Under the pieces are notes generated by a model. That model saw only the letters and a list, made by a program, of their open reading frames with translations, was not told where the DNA came from and searched no databases. From positions 10,033 through 23,179 of the forward strand of contig PLEB01000366.1 in the NCBI GenBank assembly GCA_003136915.1: 13,147 bases of DNA, given 5' to 3'. This DNA is from Chitinophagaceae bacterium. GTDB taxonomy: Bacteria; Bacteroidota; Bacteroidia; Chitinophagales; Chitinophagaceae. A program made the translations under genes and the position numbers. Of this stretch, positions 1 through 7,600 are shown in pieces (the stretch's first letter is position 1; each line of letters begins with the position of its first letter).

Positions 1-732
1 GAACCCTATGCCTCTTTCCCTGGTTCATGGCCGGGTATTTATTTCAGGCAATCCAGCACTAATAATATTTTGCAATATGCCATCCTGCGCAACGGCGATC
101 AAACCATTGTTGCGGAGGGCCCTTCAATAAATTCATCGCCCAAACTCCAATTAAACCAGTGCATCATTGACAATTCCCTTGAAACAGGCATTCTTGGCAT
201 TCAATCCAGTATTGATGCTGTCAATTGCCTGATCAGCAACTGCGGAAATAATATAGCTATTGCCCTGGGTGGCACCTATCATTTTACCCAATGCACCGCT
301 GCCTCTTATTCAAATCCTGTTCTTCAGCATCAGCAACCCGTATTAAGCGTGTCGAACGCAGGCACAGTAGGTAGCCAATTGCTGATTAGTGACCTTCAGA
401 TCAGTTTTACAAATTGCATTTTCTGGGGCGACAGCGCTGTGCTTGACGAGGCTCAGATCTCGGACCAGGGAAATACCGTTTTCCAGGTGCTCTTTGACCA
501 TGATATCCTGCAACAGCAGCATTATCCGGCCCATGTTGACAGTATTGCTTTGTTGCTTAATATGGATCCGGAATTTGTAAAAATTGACAACCAGGACCGG
601 CTCTATGATTTCCATCTTCAGGCCGGCTCACCCGCCTTGGGAATAGGAAATGATCAGGGACTTGGCGTAGACCTGGATGGAAACGCAAGAATTCCCGGTA
701 AACAAGACCTGGGATGTTACGAGCGGCAGTAA
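1..732 (+). CDS. Secreted parallel beta-helix protein with choice-of-anchor Q-type C-terminus (5' partial)
   Basis: The reading frame is open from base 1, so the start lies outside the window; 243 residues are visible. The sequence has the spaced Asn-Cys and Ile/Ile-Ser pattern of right-handed parallel beta-helix coils (for example FTNCIFWGD near residue 140). It ends with the hallmark of choice-of-anchor Q proteins: a DPEF segment, then HLQAGSPALGIG, then VDLDGNAR and DLGCYE at the stop. Such proteins are exported surface or secreted proteins, often with carbohydrate-related roles, but the fold alone gives no substrate. The protein stops only two residues after DLGCYE, so no type IX sorting domain, LPXTG motif or other anchor follows the domain. 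Frame and family are clear; function is unknown. Confidence 0.85.
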   Translation, partial: EPYASFPGSWPGIYFRQSSTNNILQYAILRNGDQTIVAEGPSINSSPKLQLNQCIIDNSLETGILGIQSSIDAVNCLISNCGNNIAIALGGTYHFTQCTAASYSNPVLQHQQPVLSVSNAGTVGSQLLISDLQISFTNCIFWGDSAVLDEAQISDQGNTVFQVLFDHDILQQQHYPAHVDSIALLLNMDPEFVKIDNQDRLYDFHLQAGSPALGIGNDQGLGVDLDGNARIPGKQDLGCYERQ

Positions 733-759
733 TTGCAACCTCCATATGGCCTACCTTTG
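733..759 (+). promoter_or_regulatory. Candidate Bacteroidota promoter for the peroxidase gene
   Basis: TACCTTTG at 752-759 matches the Bacteroidota -7 consensus TAnnTTTG exactly. A TTG at 733-735 could serve as the -33 element, but the 16-base spacer is shorter than the usual 19 or so. It is the only good match in the 66-base gap before the glutathione peroxidase gene. No start of transcription can be proven from sequence. Confidence 0.45.
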
Positions 760-768
760 AAAAAGGCC
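748..768. repeat. Small inverted repeat overlapping the candidate -7 element
   Basis: GGCC at 748-751 pairs with GGCC at 765-768, and alternatively CCTTT at 754-758 pairs with AAAGG at 762-766 around a GAA loop. The hairpin overlaps TACCTTTG. It has no T-run after it, so it is a poor intrinsic terminator for the upstream gene; it may be a weak operator or chance. Confidence 0.25.
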
Positions 769-798
769 ACTTTGAGACTATTCTAATTAATACTAAAA

Positions 799-1323
799 AT
801 GAATTCTATGCTTCGCTTATTGCTTATTCCACTCTTTTTAATTGTGAATATGAGTGTATATGATTTTAAAGTTCCTGCTCTTGACGGAGGGACCATTGAT
901 TTATCATCTTTCAAAGGGAAAAAACTTCTGATCGTAAATACGGCCTCTAAGTGCGGATTTACGCCACAGTATGCTGATCTGGAAAAATTATATGAGACAT
1001 ATAAAGACAAACTGGTGATCGTTGGATTCCCCGCAAATAATTTCGGGTCCCAGGAACCTGGAACCAATTCTGAGATCAAGGAATTTTGCAAGAAAAATTT
1101 CGGCGTTACTTTCCCCATGGCTGCCAAGGTAGATGTGGTGGGTGATAATATAAGTCCTTTGTTCAAATACCTTACAGCACAGGCAAACGCCATTGGCGTG
1201 GAATCTCCAGTGATCAAATGGAATTTCACCAAATTCCTGCTTGACGAAAACGGTAAGCTGATTGCGGTATTCCCAAGCAAGGTTACGCCCATGAGTGAAG
1301 AAATAACGAAATATCTCAATTAA
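799..1323 (+). CDS. Glutathione peroxidase-family thiol peroxidase
   Basis: This 174-residue protein has the full GPX fold signature: NTASKCGFTPQY (residues 47-58), FPANNFGSQEPG (77-88) and WNFTKFL (141-147). The peroxidatic residue is cysteine (Cys52), not selenocysteine; Gln85, Trp141 and Asn142 complete the usual catalytic tetrad. Cys97 in the EFCKKNFG segment sits where plant and yeast GPX-like enzymes have their resolving cysteine, so it is probably a two-Cys, thioredoxin-dependent peroxidase reducing hydrogen peroxide or lipid hydroperoxides. The common FPCNQF cysteine is replaced by Ala79. Residues 5-17 form a hydrophobic stretch like a signal peptide or anchor without a lipobox. A second in-frame ATG at 850 (MSVYDFKVP) would give a cytoplasmic enzyme; the longer start is kept but is not certain. 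It has its own candidate promoter and lies 18 bases before holB. Confidence 0.93.
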   Translation: MNSMLRLLLIPLFLIVNMSVYDFKVPALDGGTIDLSSFKGKKLLIVNTASKCGFTPQYADLEKLYETYKDKLVIVGFPANNFGSQEPGTNSEIKEFCKKNFGVTFPMAAKVDVVGDNISPLFKYLTAQANAIGVESPVIKWNFTKFLLDENGKLIAVFPSKVTPMSEEITKYLN

Positions 1324-1341
1324 ATTCCGCTATATTCCGGA

Positions 1342-2496
1342 ATGTTTTTCAAAGATGTAATCGGTCTGGAAGAGATCAAAAGCAAGCTGAGGTTTATGGT
1401 GCAAACCGGTCGCCTCAGCCATGCCATATTATTTAGCGGATCAGAAGGAACGGGCGCCCTGCCTCTCGCCCTGGCATTCTCCCAATACCTTGTATGCGAT
1501 CAGGTGCGACTCAATGCACAAACACTCCCTGGTGAAAGTTGCGGTGTTTGTTCTTCCTGCGTGAAGGCGGCGAGGCTTATTCATCCTGACATCCATTATG
1601 CCTACCCGGTATTTCCAAGCAAGGCAGGTGAAAAACCGCTGAGTGTTGATTTTATTTCTGAATGGCGTGAATTCATTTCGCGTTACCCTTACGGGAATTT
1701 GTATGACTGGCTCCAGTTTATTCAGGCCGAAAATAAACAGGGAAATATCAGTGCGAATGAATGCAATGATATTACCCGAAAGCTGAGCTTGAAAAGTTTT
1801 GAGGGGGGATATAAGATTCAGATCATTTGGATGCCGGAATACCTGGGCAATGAAGGCAATAAACTATTAAAGCTGATTGAAGAACCTCCTCCGGATACCC
1901 TTTTCATATTGGTAGCGCAGAATGAGTCACTCATACTGCCAACAATTCTTTCCCGGCTACAGATTATTCGATTGCCAAAACCAGATATCCGGGAGATTGA
2001 ACACGCACTGATGGAGCAAGGACAGATTCCTGCCGGACAGGCCAGAAAACTCGCGGCGGTGAGTCAGCAGAACTATCGGGAAGCATTGAGATTATTGCAG
2101 GAAGAGCCAGACGACTGGCAGGGATTACTCAGGGATTGGCTGAACGGAATAATGAAAACAGGACCGATAGCACAGGTAAAATGGATTGACGATATCAGCA
2201 AGCAGGGGAGGGAACGTCAAAAACAATTTCTCCAGTATTTCAGTCACCTGCTGGAACAGGCAATTCGTTTCCGGATGAGCGGGGAACAAGACAATGGATT
2301 GCCCTCCAACGAGCAGGATTTTGCCTTACGTCTCAATAAGACAGCAGATATCAGTTGTCAGCAGGCAATTATAGAAGAAATAAACAACGCTATATATTAT
2401 ATTGAGCGCAATGCGCATGCAAAAATGCTTTTTCATGCCCTCACCATACGTTTATACCATATTCTGGTAAACCGGGAAGTCGCGGTGGTGACCTAG
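1342..2496 (+). CDS. holB: DNA polymerase III subunit delta'
   Basis: A 384-residue AAA+ clamp-loader subunit that works with delta and gamma/tau to load the beta sliding clamp. Order of motifs: DVIGLEEIK (5-13) and LSHAILFSGSEGTG (25-38), where the Walker A lysine is missing (GSEGTGALP), as expected for delta', which does not hydrolyse ATP. The zinc module has Cys52, Cys67, Cys70 and Cys73. LLKLIEEPPPDTLF (175-188) is the conserved sensor-proximal block. The SRC motif appears as Ser204-Arg205-Leu206, so the arginine finger is kept but the cysteine is not. The C-terminal half is helical and fits the collar domain. About 60 residues (80-140) after the zinc module, rich in aromatics, are longer than in E. 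coli. It follows the peroxidase by 18 bases and precedes ricT by 40. Confidence 0.93.
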   Translation: MFFKDVIGLEEIKSKLRFMVQTGRLSHAILFSGSEGTGALPLALAFSQYLVCDQVRLNAQTLPGESCGVCSSCVKAARLIHPDIHYAYPVFPSKAGEKPLSVDFISEWREFISRYPYGNLYDWLQFIQAENKQGNISANECNDITRKLSLKSFEGGYKIQIIWMPEYLGNEGNKLLKLIEEPPPDTLFILVAQNESLILPTILSRLQIIRLPKPDIREIEHALMEQGQIPAGQARKLAAVSQQNYREALRLLQEEPDDWQGLLRDWLNGIMKTGPIAQVKWIDDISKQGRERQKQFLQYFSHLLEQAIRFRMSGEQDNGLPSNEQDFALRLNKTADISCQQAIIEEINNAIYYIERNAHAKMLFHALTIRLYHILVNREVAVVT

Positions 2497-2504
2497 GAAC
2501 TTAG

Positions 2505-2512
2505 TATATTTG
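2505..2512 (+). promoter_or_regulatory. Candidate -7 element for ricT
   Basis: TATATTTG matches TAnnTTTG exactly and lies in the 40-base gap between holB and ricT, which would leave a leader of about 20 bases. No TTTG is present at the expected -33 distance, so it would be a weak or secondary promoter within a holB-ricT transcript. Confidence 0.35.
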
Positions 2513-2536
2513 ACAATTGCTGGTTAATCAATACAT

Positions 2537-3718
2537 ATGGGATGTTCTAATTGTGGCAGTGCCAATGGCAAGCCAACCGGTTGCAAGAGCCATGGAAGCT
2601 GCGGAACCGGAAGTTGTAATCGGATGAATGTATTTGACTGGCTCTCTAACCTTCCTTTTCATGACCCCGCAAGCGAATGCAGGGTGGTTGAGATAAGTTT
2701 TAATCAAGGCAGCCGGAAAGATTTTTTCCGGAACCCGACGATGCAGATCTTCGAAAAAGGAGAACTGGTAAGTGTTGAAGGAGTCGGCGGTTTTGATGTT
2801 GGAGAGGTGAGTATAATAGGAGAGCTGGTCAGACTTCAGATGAAGAAGAAAAATGTGGATGAGTATCATCCGGACATGAAAAAAATCATACGCCGGGCTA
2901 CCGACCGCGACCTGGACCTGCTTCGCCAAAATAAGGCGAGAGAAAAAGAAGCCGTGGTGCGCTCGCGCGCCATTTCCCGCCAGTTGAAGCTGGATATGAA
3001 AGTATCCCAGGTGGAGATTCAGGCTGATGGAAGGAAGGCTACATTTTATTATATAGCGGATGACCGTGTTGATTTCCGCGAGCTCATCAAGATTTTTGCT
3101 TCGGAGTTCCGGGTGAAAGTGGAAATGCGCCAGATCGGAGCACGCCAGGAAGCAGGAAAGGTTGGCGGAATCGGAAGCTGCGGCCGCGAGCTCTGCTGCA
3201 GTACCTGGCTTACCGATTTTAAATCGGTCAATACTACCGCCGCCCGCTATCAAAATCTTTCAATAAATCAAAGTAAGCTGAGTGGCCAGTGTGGCCGCCT
3301 GAAATGTTGCTTGAATTACGAGCTGGATACCTATCTTGACGCGCTCCAGCAATTTCCGGATAATGCGGATACTCTGCAGGTTGCAAAAGGAACCGCATTG
3401 CTCATCAAAAAAGATATTTTCAAAAACCTGATGTGGTATGTCCTGCCCGATAGCAACAAACAATATCCATTAACGATTGACAGGGTAAAAGAAATTAAGA
3501 CACTGAACCAGCAGAACAAGGTTCCCGATGATCTGGGTGCCGTAGAAGTGAATACCGGAAAACCAAAAGAAGAGGAATTGGTTAACGTGGATCTGGCCGG
3601 GCAGTTCAGTTTGAAAACGCTGGATAGGGCCGACCGGAAAAAGAAAATCCAAAGGCATCCGCCGCAACAACAGCGCCGTAACGACAGACCTCCGCAACAA
3701 CCGCCTCGCGGGAAATAA
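2537..3718 (+). CDS. ricT: RicT/YaaT-family PSP1 domain protein
   Basis: A 393-residue protein with a PSP1 core. The N-terminus is a cysteine cluster (Cys3, 6, 16, 22, 27) followed by MNVFDWLSNLP, typical of Bacteroidota members. The central part ends in RicT's diagnostic blocks SCGRELCCSTWL (214-225) and GQCGRLKCCLNYE (250-262), with six cysteines (215, 220, 221, 252, 257, 258). In Bacillus, RicT joins RicA and RicF in an Fe-S-containing complex that acts with RNase Y in RNA maturation and in biofilm and sporulation control; whether the same role holds here is unknown. The tail (365-393) is rich in Lys, Arg, Gln and Pro, compatible with nucleic-acid binding. The gene directly follows holB, as in Bacillus subtilis. 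The first ATG is favoured because it keeps the conserved cysteine cluster. Confidence 0.92.
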   Translation: MGCSNCGSANGKPTGCKSHGSCGTGSCNRMNVFDWLSNLPFHDPASECRVVEISFNQGSRKDFFRNPTMQIFEKGELVSVEGVGGFDVGEVSIIGELVRLQMKKKNVDEYHPDMKKIIRRATDRDLDLLRQNKAREKEAVVRSRAISRQLKLDMKVSQVEIQADGRKATFYYIADDRVDFRELIKIFASEFRVKVEMRQIGARQEAGKVGGIGSCGRELCCSTWLTDFKSVNTTAARYQNLSINQSKLSGQCGRLKCCLNYELDTYLDALQQFPDNADTLQVAKGTALLIKKDIFKNLMWYVLPDSNKQYPLTIDRVKEIKTLNQQNKVPDDLGAVEVNTGKPKEEELVNVDLAGQFSLKTLDRADRKKKIQRHPPQQQRRNDRPPQQPPRGK

Positions 3719-3758
3719 TCCATGCTGTTTTGTTAAAATTATACCGGGCCCGTTTCGG

Positions 3759-3789
3759 TTGACCCCCCTTTACATTACCTGTACTTTTT
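3759..3789 (+). promoter_or_regulatory. Candidate promoter for the Bax inhibitor-1 family gene
   Basis: TTG at 3759-3761 and TACTTTTT at 3782-3789 are separated by 20 bases. The -7 element differs from TAnnTTTG only in its last base. The 102-base gap after ricT and its start about 30 bases before the next ATG fit an independent promoter. Confidence 0.4.
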
Positions 3790-3820
3790 CGTAAATTGCA
3801 CCTCATAAACGAATCTATCT

Positions 3821-4570
3821 ATGGCTATTTTTAAATCTGGTAATCCTGCACTTAATGTGTTTCAGAATACAGTCAGCATCCCTGGTGAGGGAACGATGAC
3901 GGAAACAGGAACACTGAACAAGTTCTTTCTTTTGTTTCTCCTGGTAATGGGTTCTGCTTCACTGACATGGAAAGCATTTTACGATGGTGTAAATGTTATG
4001 CCCTGGATGATCGGATCTGCGATCCTGGGTTTTATCGTTGCAATTGGGATCACATTTAAGAAAGAATGGGCCGCATACCTTACGCCCGTTTATGGTTTGC
4101 TGGAAGGTGTTTTTCTCGGAGGCATTTCAGCAGTATATAATAATGTATTTGCAAAAACGGCTCCCGGCATCATTACCCAGGCTGTACTGCTCACTTTCGG
4201 TGCGGTCATCGCTATGTTCATCCTGTACCGCCTCCGGGTGATCAAGGCAACGGAAAAATTCAAATCCATTATTTTTGTCGCCACTGCCGGCATTGCCATA
4301 TTTTATGGGTTGTCCATCGTGTTGCGCATGTTCGGCATAGACATTCCTTTTATTCATGAAGGGTCAACAATGGGTATTGCATTTTCTTTATTCGTGGTTG
4401 CTATTGCAGCTCTTAACCTGATCCTGGATTTTGATATGATCGAAAAAGGAGTAGCTGCAGGATCACCCAAATACATGGAATGGTATGGTGCTTTTGGTTT
4501 GCTTGTTACCATTGTATGGTTGTATCTCGAAATCCTTCGCTTGCTGGCTAAGCTGTCCAGCAGGAGATAA
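3821..4570 (+). CDS. Bax inhibitor-1/YccA family membrane protein
   Basis: A 249-residue inner-membrane protein with seven hydrophobic helices at about 36-54, 60-79, 86-108, 118-138, 148-168, 183-204 and 222-243, the topology of the Bax1-I/UPF0005 family. A cytoplasmic N-terminal segment of about 30 residues (KSGNPALN motif) is typical of the Bacteroidota/Actinobacteria YccA-like branch. Acidic residues Asp203, Asp205 and Glu208 in LILDFDMIEKG, with Glu220 and Glu237 in the last helix region, fall where BsYetJ has its di-aspartate pH-sensing pair; that protein is a calcium leak channel. A leak-channel role is an inference from the family; E. coli YccA instead modulates FtsH. A candidate promoter lies upstream and a strong hairpin terminator directly follows, so it is probably monocistronic. 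Confidence 0.93.
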   Translation: MAIFKSGNPALNVFQNTVSIPGEGTMTETGTLNKFFLLFLLVMGSASLTWKAFYDGVNVMPWMIGSAILGFIVAIGITFKKEWAAYLTPVYGLLEGVFLGGISAVYNNVFAKTAPGIITQAVLLTFGAVIAMFILYRLRVIKATEKFKSIIFVATAGIAIFYGLSIVLRMFGIDIPFIHEGSTMGIAFSLFVVAIAALNLILDFDMIEKGVAAGSPKYMEWYGAFGLLVTIVWLYLEILRLLAKLSSRR

Positions 4571-4587
4571 ACTTTTTTAATGCAGTT

Positions 4588-4630
4588 AAGCCGCGGAATT
4601 TGAATAGGATTCAAACTTCCGTGGCTTTTT
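4588..4630. terminator. Rho-independent terminator between convergent genes
   Basis: The arm at 4588-4605 (AAGCCGCGGAATTTGAAT) pairs with 4609-4627 around the 3-base loop AGG. The stem has 18 pairs, one of them G-U, with C4616 bulged. A run of five Ts (4626-4630) ends the + strand copy, so it clearly serves the Bax inhibitor-1 gene. The opposite strand lacks an immediate T-run (a TTAAAAAAG stretch comes about 10 bases later), so termination of the pump operon here is likely weaker. Confidence 0.88.
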
Positions 4631-4637
4631 CTTTGCA

Positions 4638-7600
4638 TCAGAACCAGGATCCTGCCCAAATTTTGTCCACATGCTCGCCTGCGGCCCTTCTTCTTCTACT
4701 CTTTTCAATAAAATGCCTGACCAAAGTAATGGGAATAAACACCAGGAGAAATATGAATGTCAGGGGAGGAATACCCATGAGTGAAATCCACTTTCCTCCG
4801 AAATAACGTCGCATAGGCCGCTTTAATCTTTCCGCGATCAGGTACATACTCGGCAGAATGACGAGGGTCATGAAAAAAGCAAATGCAAGACCGAATATGA
4901 TTGTCCACGATAATGGCTTCCAGAATACTGCACTGTCTCCTCCGAAAAAGATATGCGGATTGAGATCGGCAAAAAGAGTGACAAAATCAATATTAAACCC
5001 GATAGCAAGGGGTATCAGCGCAAGGATGGCCGCCAGGGCAGTAAGCAGGACCGGGATTATCCTTGTCTTTCCAGCCTTGATAAGGGCTTCACGGGTCTTC
5101 ATGCCCCGGCTTCTTAATTCATCGGCAAACTCAATAACCAGGATCCCGTTTTTAACAACGATACCTGCGAGGCCCACGACGCCGAGTCCCGTCATTACAA
5201 CGGAGATCGTCATGCCGGTGAACCCGAATCCAAGCAACACACCAATCACACTGAATAATATTTCGGTCAGAATAATGACGGGCTTACTGATTGAATTGAA
5301 CTGGAGAACAAGAATGAAGAGGATGAGCATCAGGGCAATCATCAAGGCATTACCGAGAAAGGAAGCTGTTTCCTCCTGCTGTTTTCCTTCGCCGGTCTGA
5401 ACGATAGTAACATCATCAGCTTTTTGATTAAAGTTGTCAATGGCATCCTTCAGCTGCGCGTTTACCGCGGTGGGCGTATAACCCGTGAGCACATTGGAGT
5501 ACAGTGTGATGACTCTTTTAAGGGCCTTTCGTTTAATACTTCCGTACGTGCTTGTATAATCCACCTTAACAAGGTTCGCAATGGGAATTTGCTTAATGCT
5601 TCCATTTGAAATATCCCGGAAAACAATCTTCATATTCAGCAGGTCGGTCAGACTTTGGCGCTGCAGTTCGTTGTTGCGTAGTTGGATCTTATATTCATCT
5701 TTATTGTCTTTGATCTTGGATACTTCCCTTCCAAACAAAGCTGTTCTGATCTGCTGTCCGATCTGAGATGTGCTAACGCCCTCGATCATGGCACGTTCCC
5801 TGTTAACTGTTAATGTGATTTCAGGATTGGTAAGATCCACATCCATCTTTAGTTCTTCCACACCGGGTGTTTGGAGTGAATCCATATAATTTTTCAATGC
5901 CACAGCAGTCTTGGTGAGGTCATCGAAATTATCGCTGCTGATTTCAATATTTATGGGTGGATCTGTTGGCGGTCCGTTTTGTTCCTGGTCCACAGAAATA
6001 GTCGCTCCCGGAATACCTTTCAGCACATGTCTTATAGAGTCAAGATAAGGCGTGGTATGCTTTCCGTTCCGTTTCGCAAATTCAACAAAACTTACCTGCA
6101 CGCGACCCAGTTCCGGACGGGTGCTCCGGTCACCACTTTGCGGATTGTTTGCGCCTATGGCTACATTGGAAATTACACTTTCCACTATGGGATTGGACTT
6201 TCCGTTGTCCATATCCAGCACTCCGTATACACGATTTTCCAGTTGATGCGTAACCGAGTCAGTATAATCAACATTGGTTCCAACAGGAAGCTTGAGATAA
6301 ACAAAAATAAAGTTGGGATCTCCCTTTGGAAAAAATACGACAGGCACTTTCCGCGCAAAAAGAAGGACTATGGAAAAAATAAGCAGTACGAAAGTGGCAA
6401 TGAGCAGCCAGACCGGCCTCCATCCCTTCAAGGCCCATCTTAACAAAGACTCATAATGGCGCATGATCCAGGGAAGGCTCCTATTTTGAAAAGTGCGGAT
6501 CATGCCTTCAAAAACATAAGTATTCAGTACCATCATGACAGCAAAAAGGATCAGGATGTTTCCACCAAAAGTGAAATGCCCGAGATCCATCATAATGCCC
6601 GCGAATAAAATTATCCAGAACAAAGGTTTTCTGAAAATCCGGGATTTGGACCCTCCATTTTCAGTGTCCGGATGGTTCATGAAATCCACCGCAAAAATCG
6701 GATTCATCAAAAAGGCAACGATGAGCGATGCGGTTAGCGTGAAGATCAGCATGACCGGGAGATAAATCATGAATTTACCGATAATGCCTGGCCAGAATAG
6801 CAGCGGGAAAAAAGGCGCCAATGTGGTCAGTGTTCCGGCCAATACCGGAACAAAAATTTCGCCTGCCGCAACCTTTGCAGCGATCACTGAGTTGACCTTA
6901 CCCTTTCCTTCTATAAAAATGCGATGCGTATTTTCAATGACCACGATAGCATCGTCCACGATGATGCCCAGGCCGAACAGCAGCGCAAAAAGCACGATGA
7001 AATTCAGCGTGACACTGCCGCCGATAATCAGATCCGCCGCATGTAAAAACAGGAAAGCGAGGAACATGCTGAGCGGTACGGAAAGGGCCACGAAAAAGGC
7101 GTTAGTGACTCCCATGAAAAACATCAGGATCAGCAGTATAAGAATAAATCCTATTACAATTGAATTCACGAGGTCGTTGAAGGAACTGCGTGTACTTTTG
7201 CTTTGATCTCCGGTAACCACGACATTCAGGTTTTTCGGAAACTGGGACGCCTGCATTTCCTTAACAAAAGCCTTCACATCGTCCGATGTCTGGATCAGGT
7301 TCTCTCCGCTGCGCTTAATGATATTCAAGGTGATCACGTTCTTTCCATCCAGCCGCGCATAGCTTTCACTTTGTTTAACCGTGTCTTTGATCGTAGCAAT
7401 ATCTTTCAGGTAGATGGGCGAACCGGAAGTATTGCGAAGTACAATCTGTTCTATATCGGAGGCCGATTTGAACTGGCCTTTTAGTTGAAGATTCCGTTTC
7501 ATATTGCCAACGTCCAGCAGGCCGCCCGAAATATCCAGGTTTTCAGAAGCTACTGCGCTGGCAATATCGTTGAACGTGATATTTGCACTCTGCATTTTGT

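Noticed and set aside
783..1319. A 178-residue - strand frame opposite the glutathione peroxidase.
   Set aside because: It mirrors the peroxidase codons and has no family signature; the + strand gene has all catalytic motifs.
1334..1343. Perfect 10-base palindrome ATTCCGGAAT touching the holB start codon.
   Set aside because: Short and without nearby promoter elements; expected by chance in 13 kb.
2528..3253. A 241-residue - strand frame opposite ricT.
   Set aside because: Antisense shadow of a clear PSP1-domain gene with diagnostic cysteine motifs.
3746..3764. Possible hairpin (ACCG...CGGT around GGGCCC) after ricT as a terminator.
   Set aside because: The stem is only about four pairs and no T-run follows.
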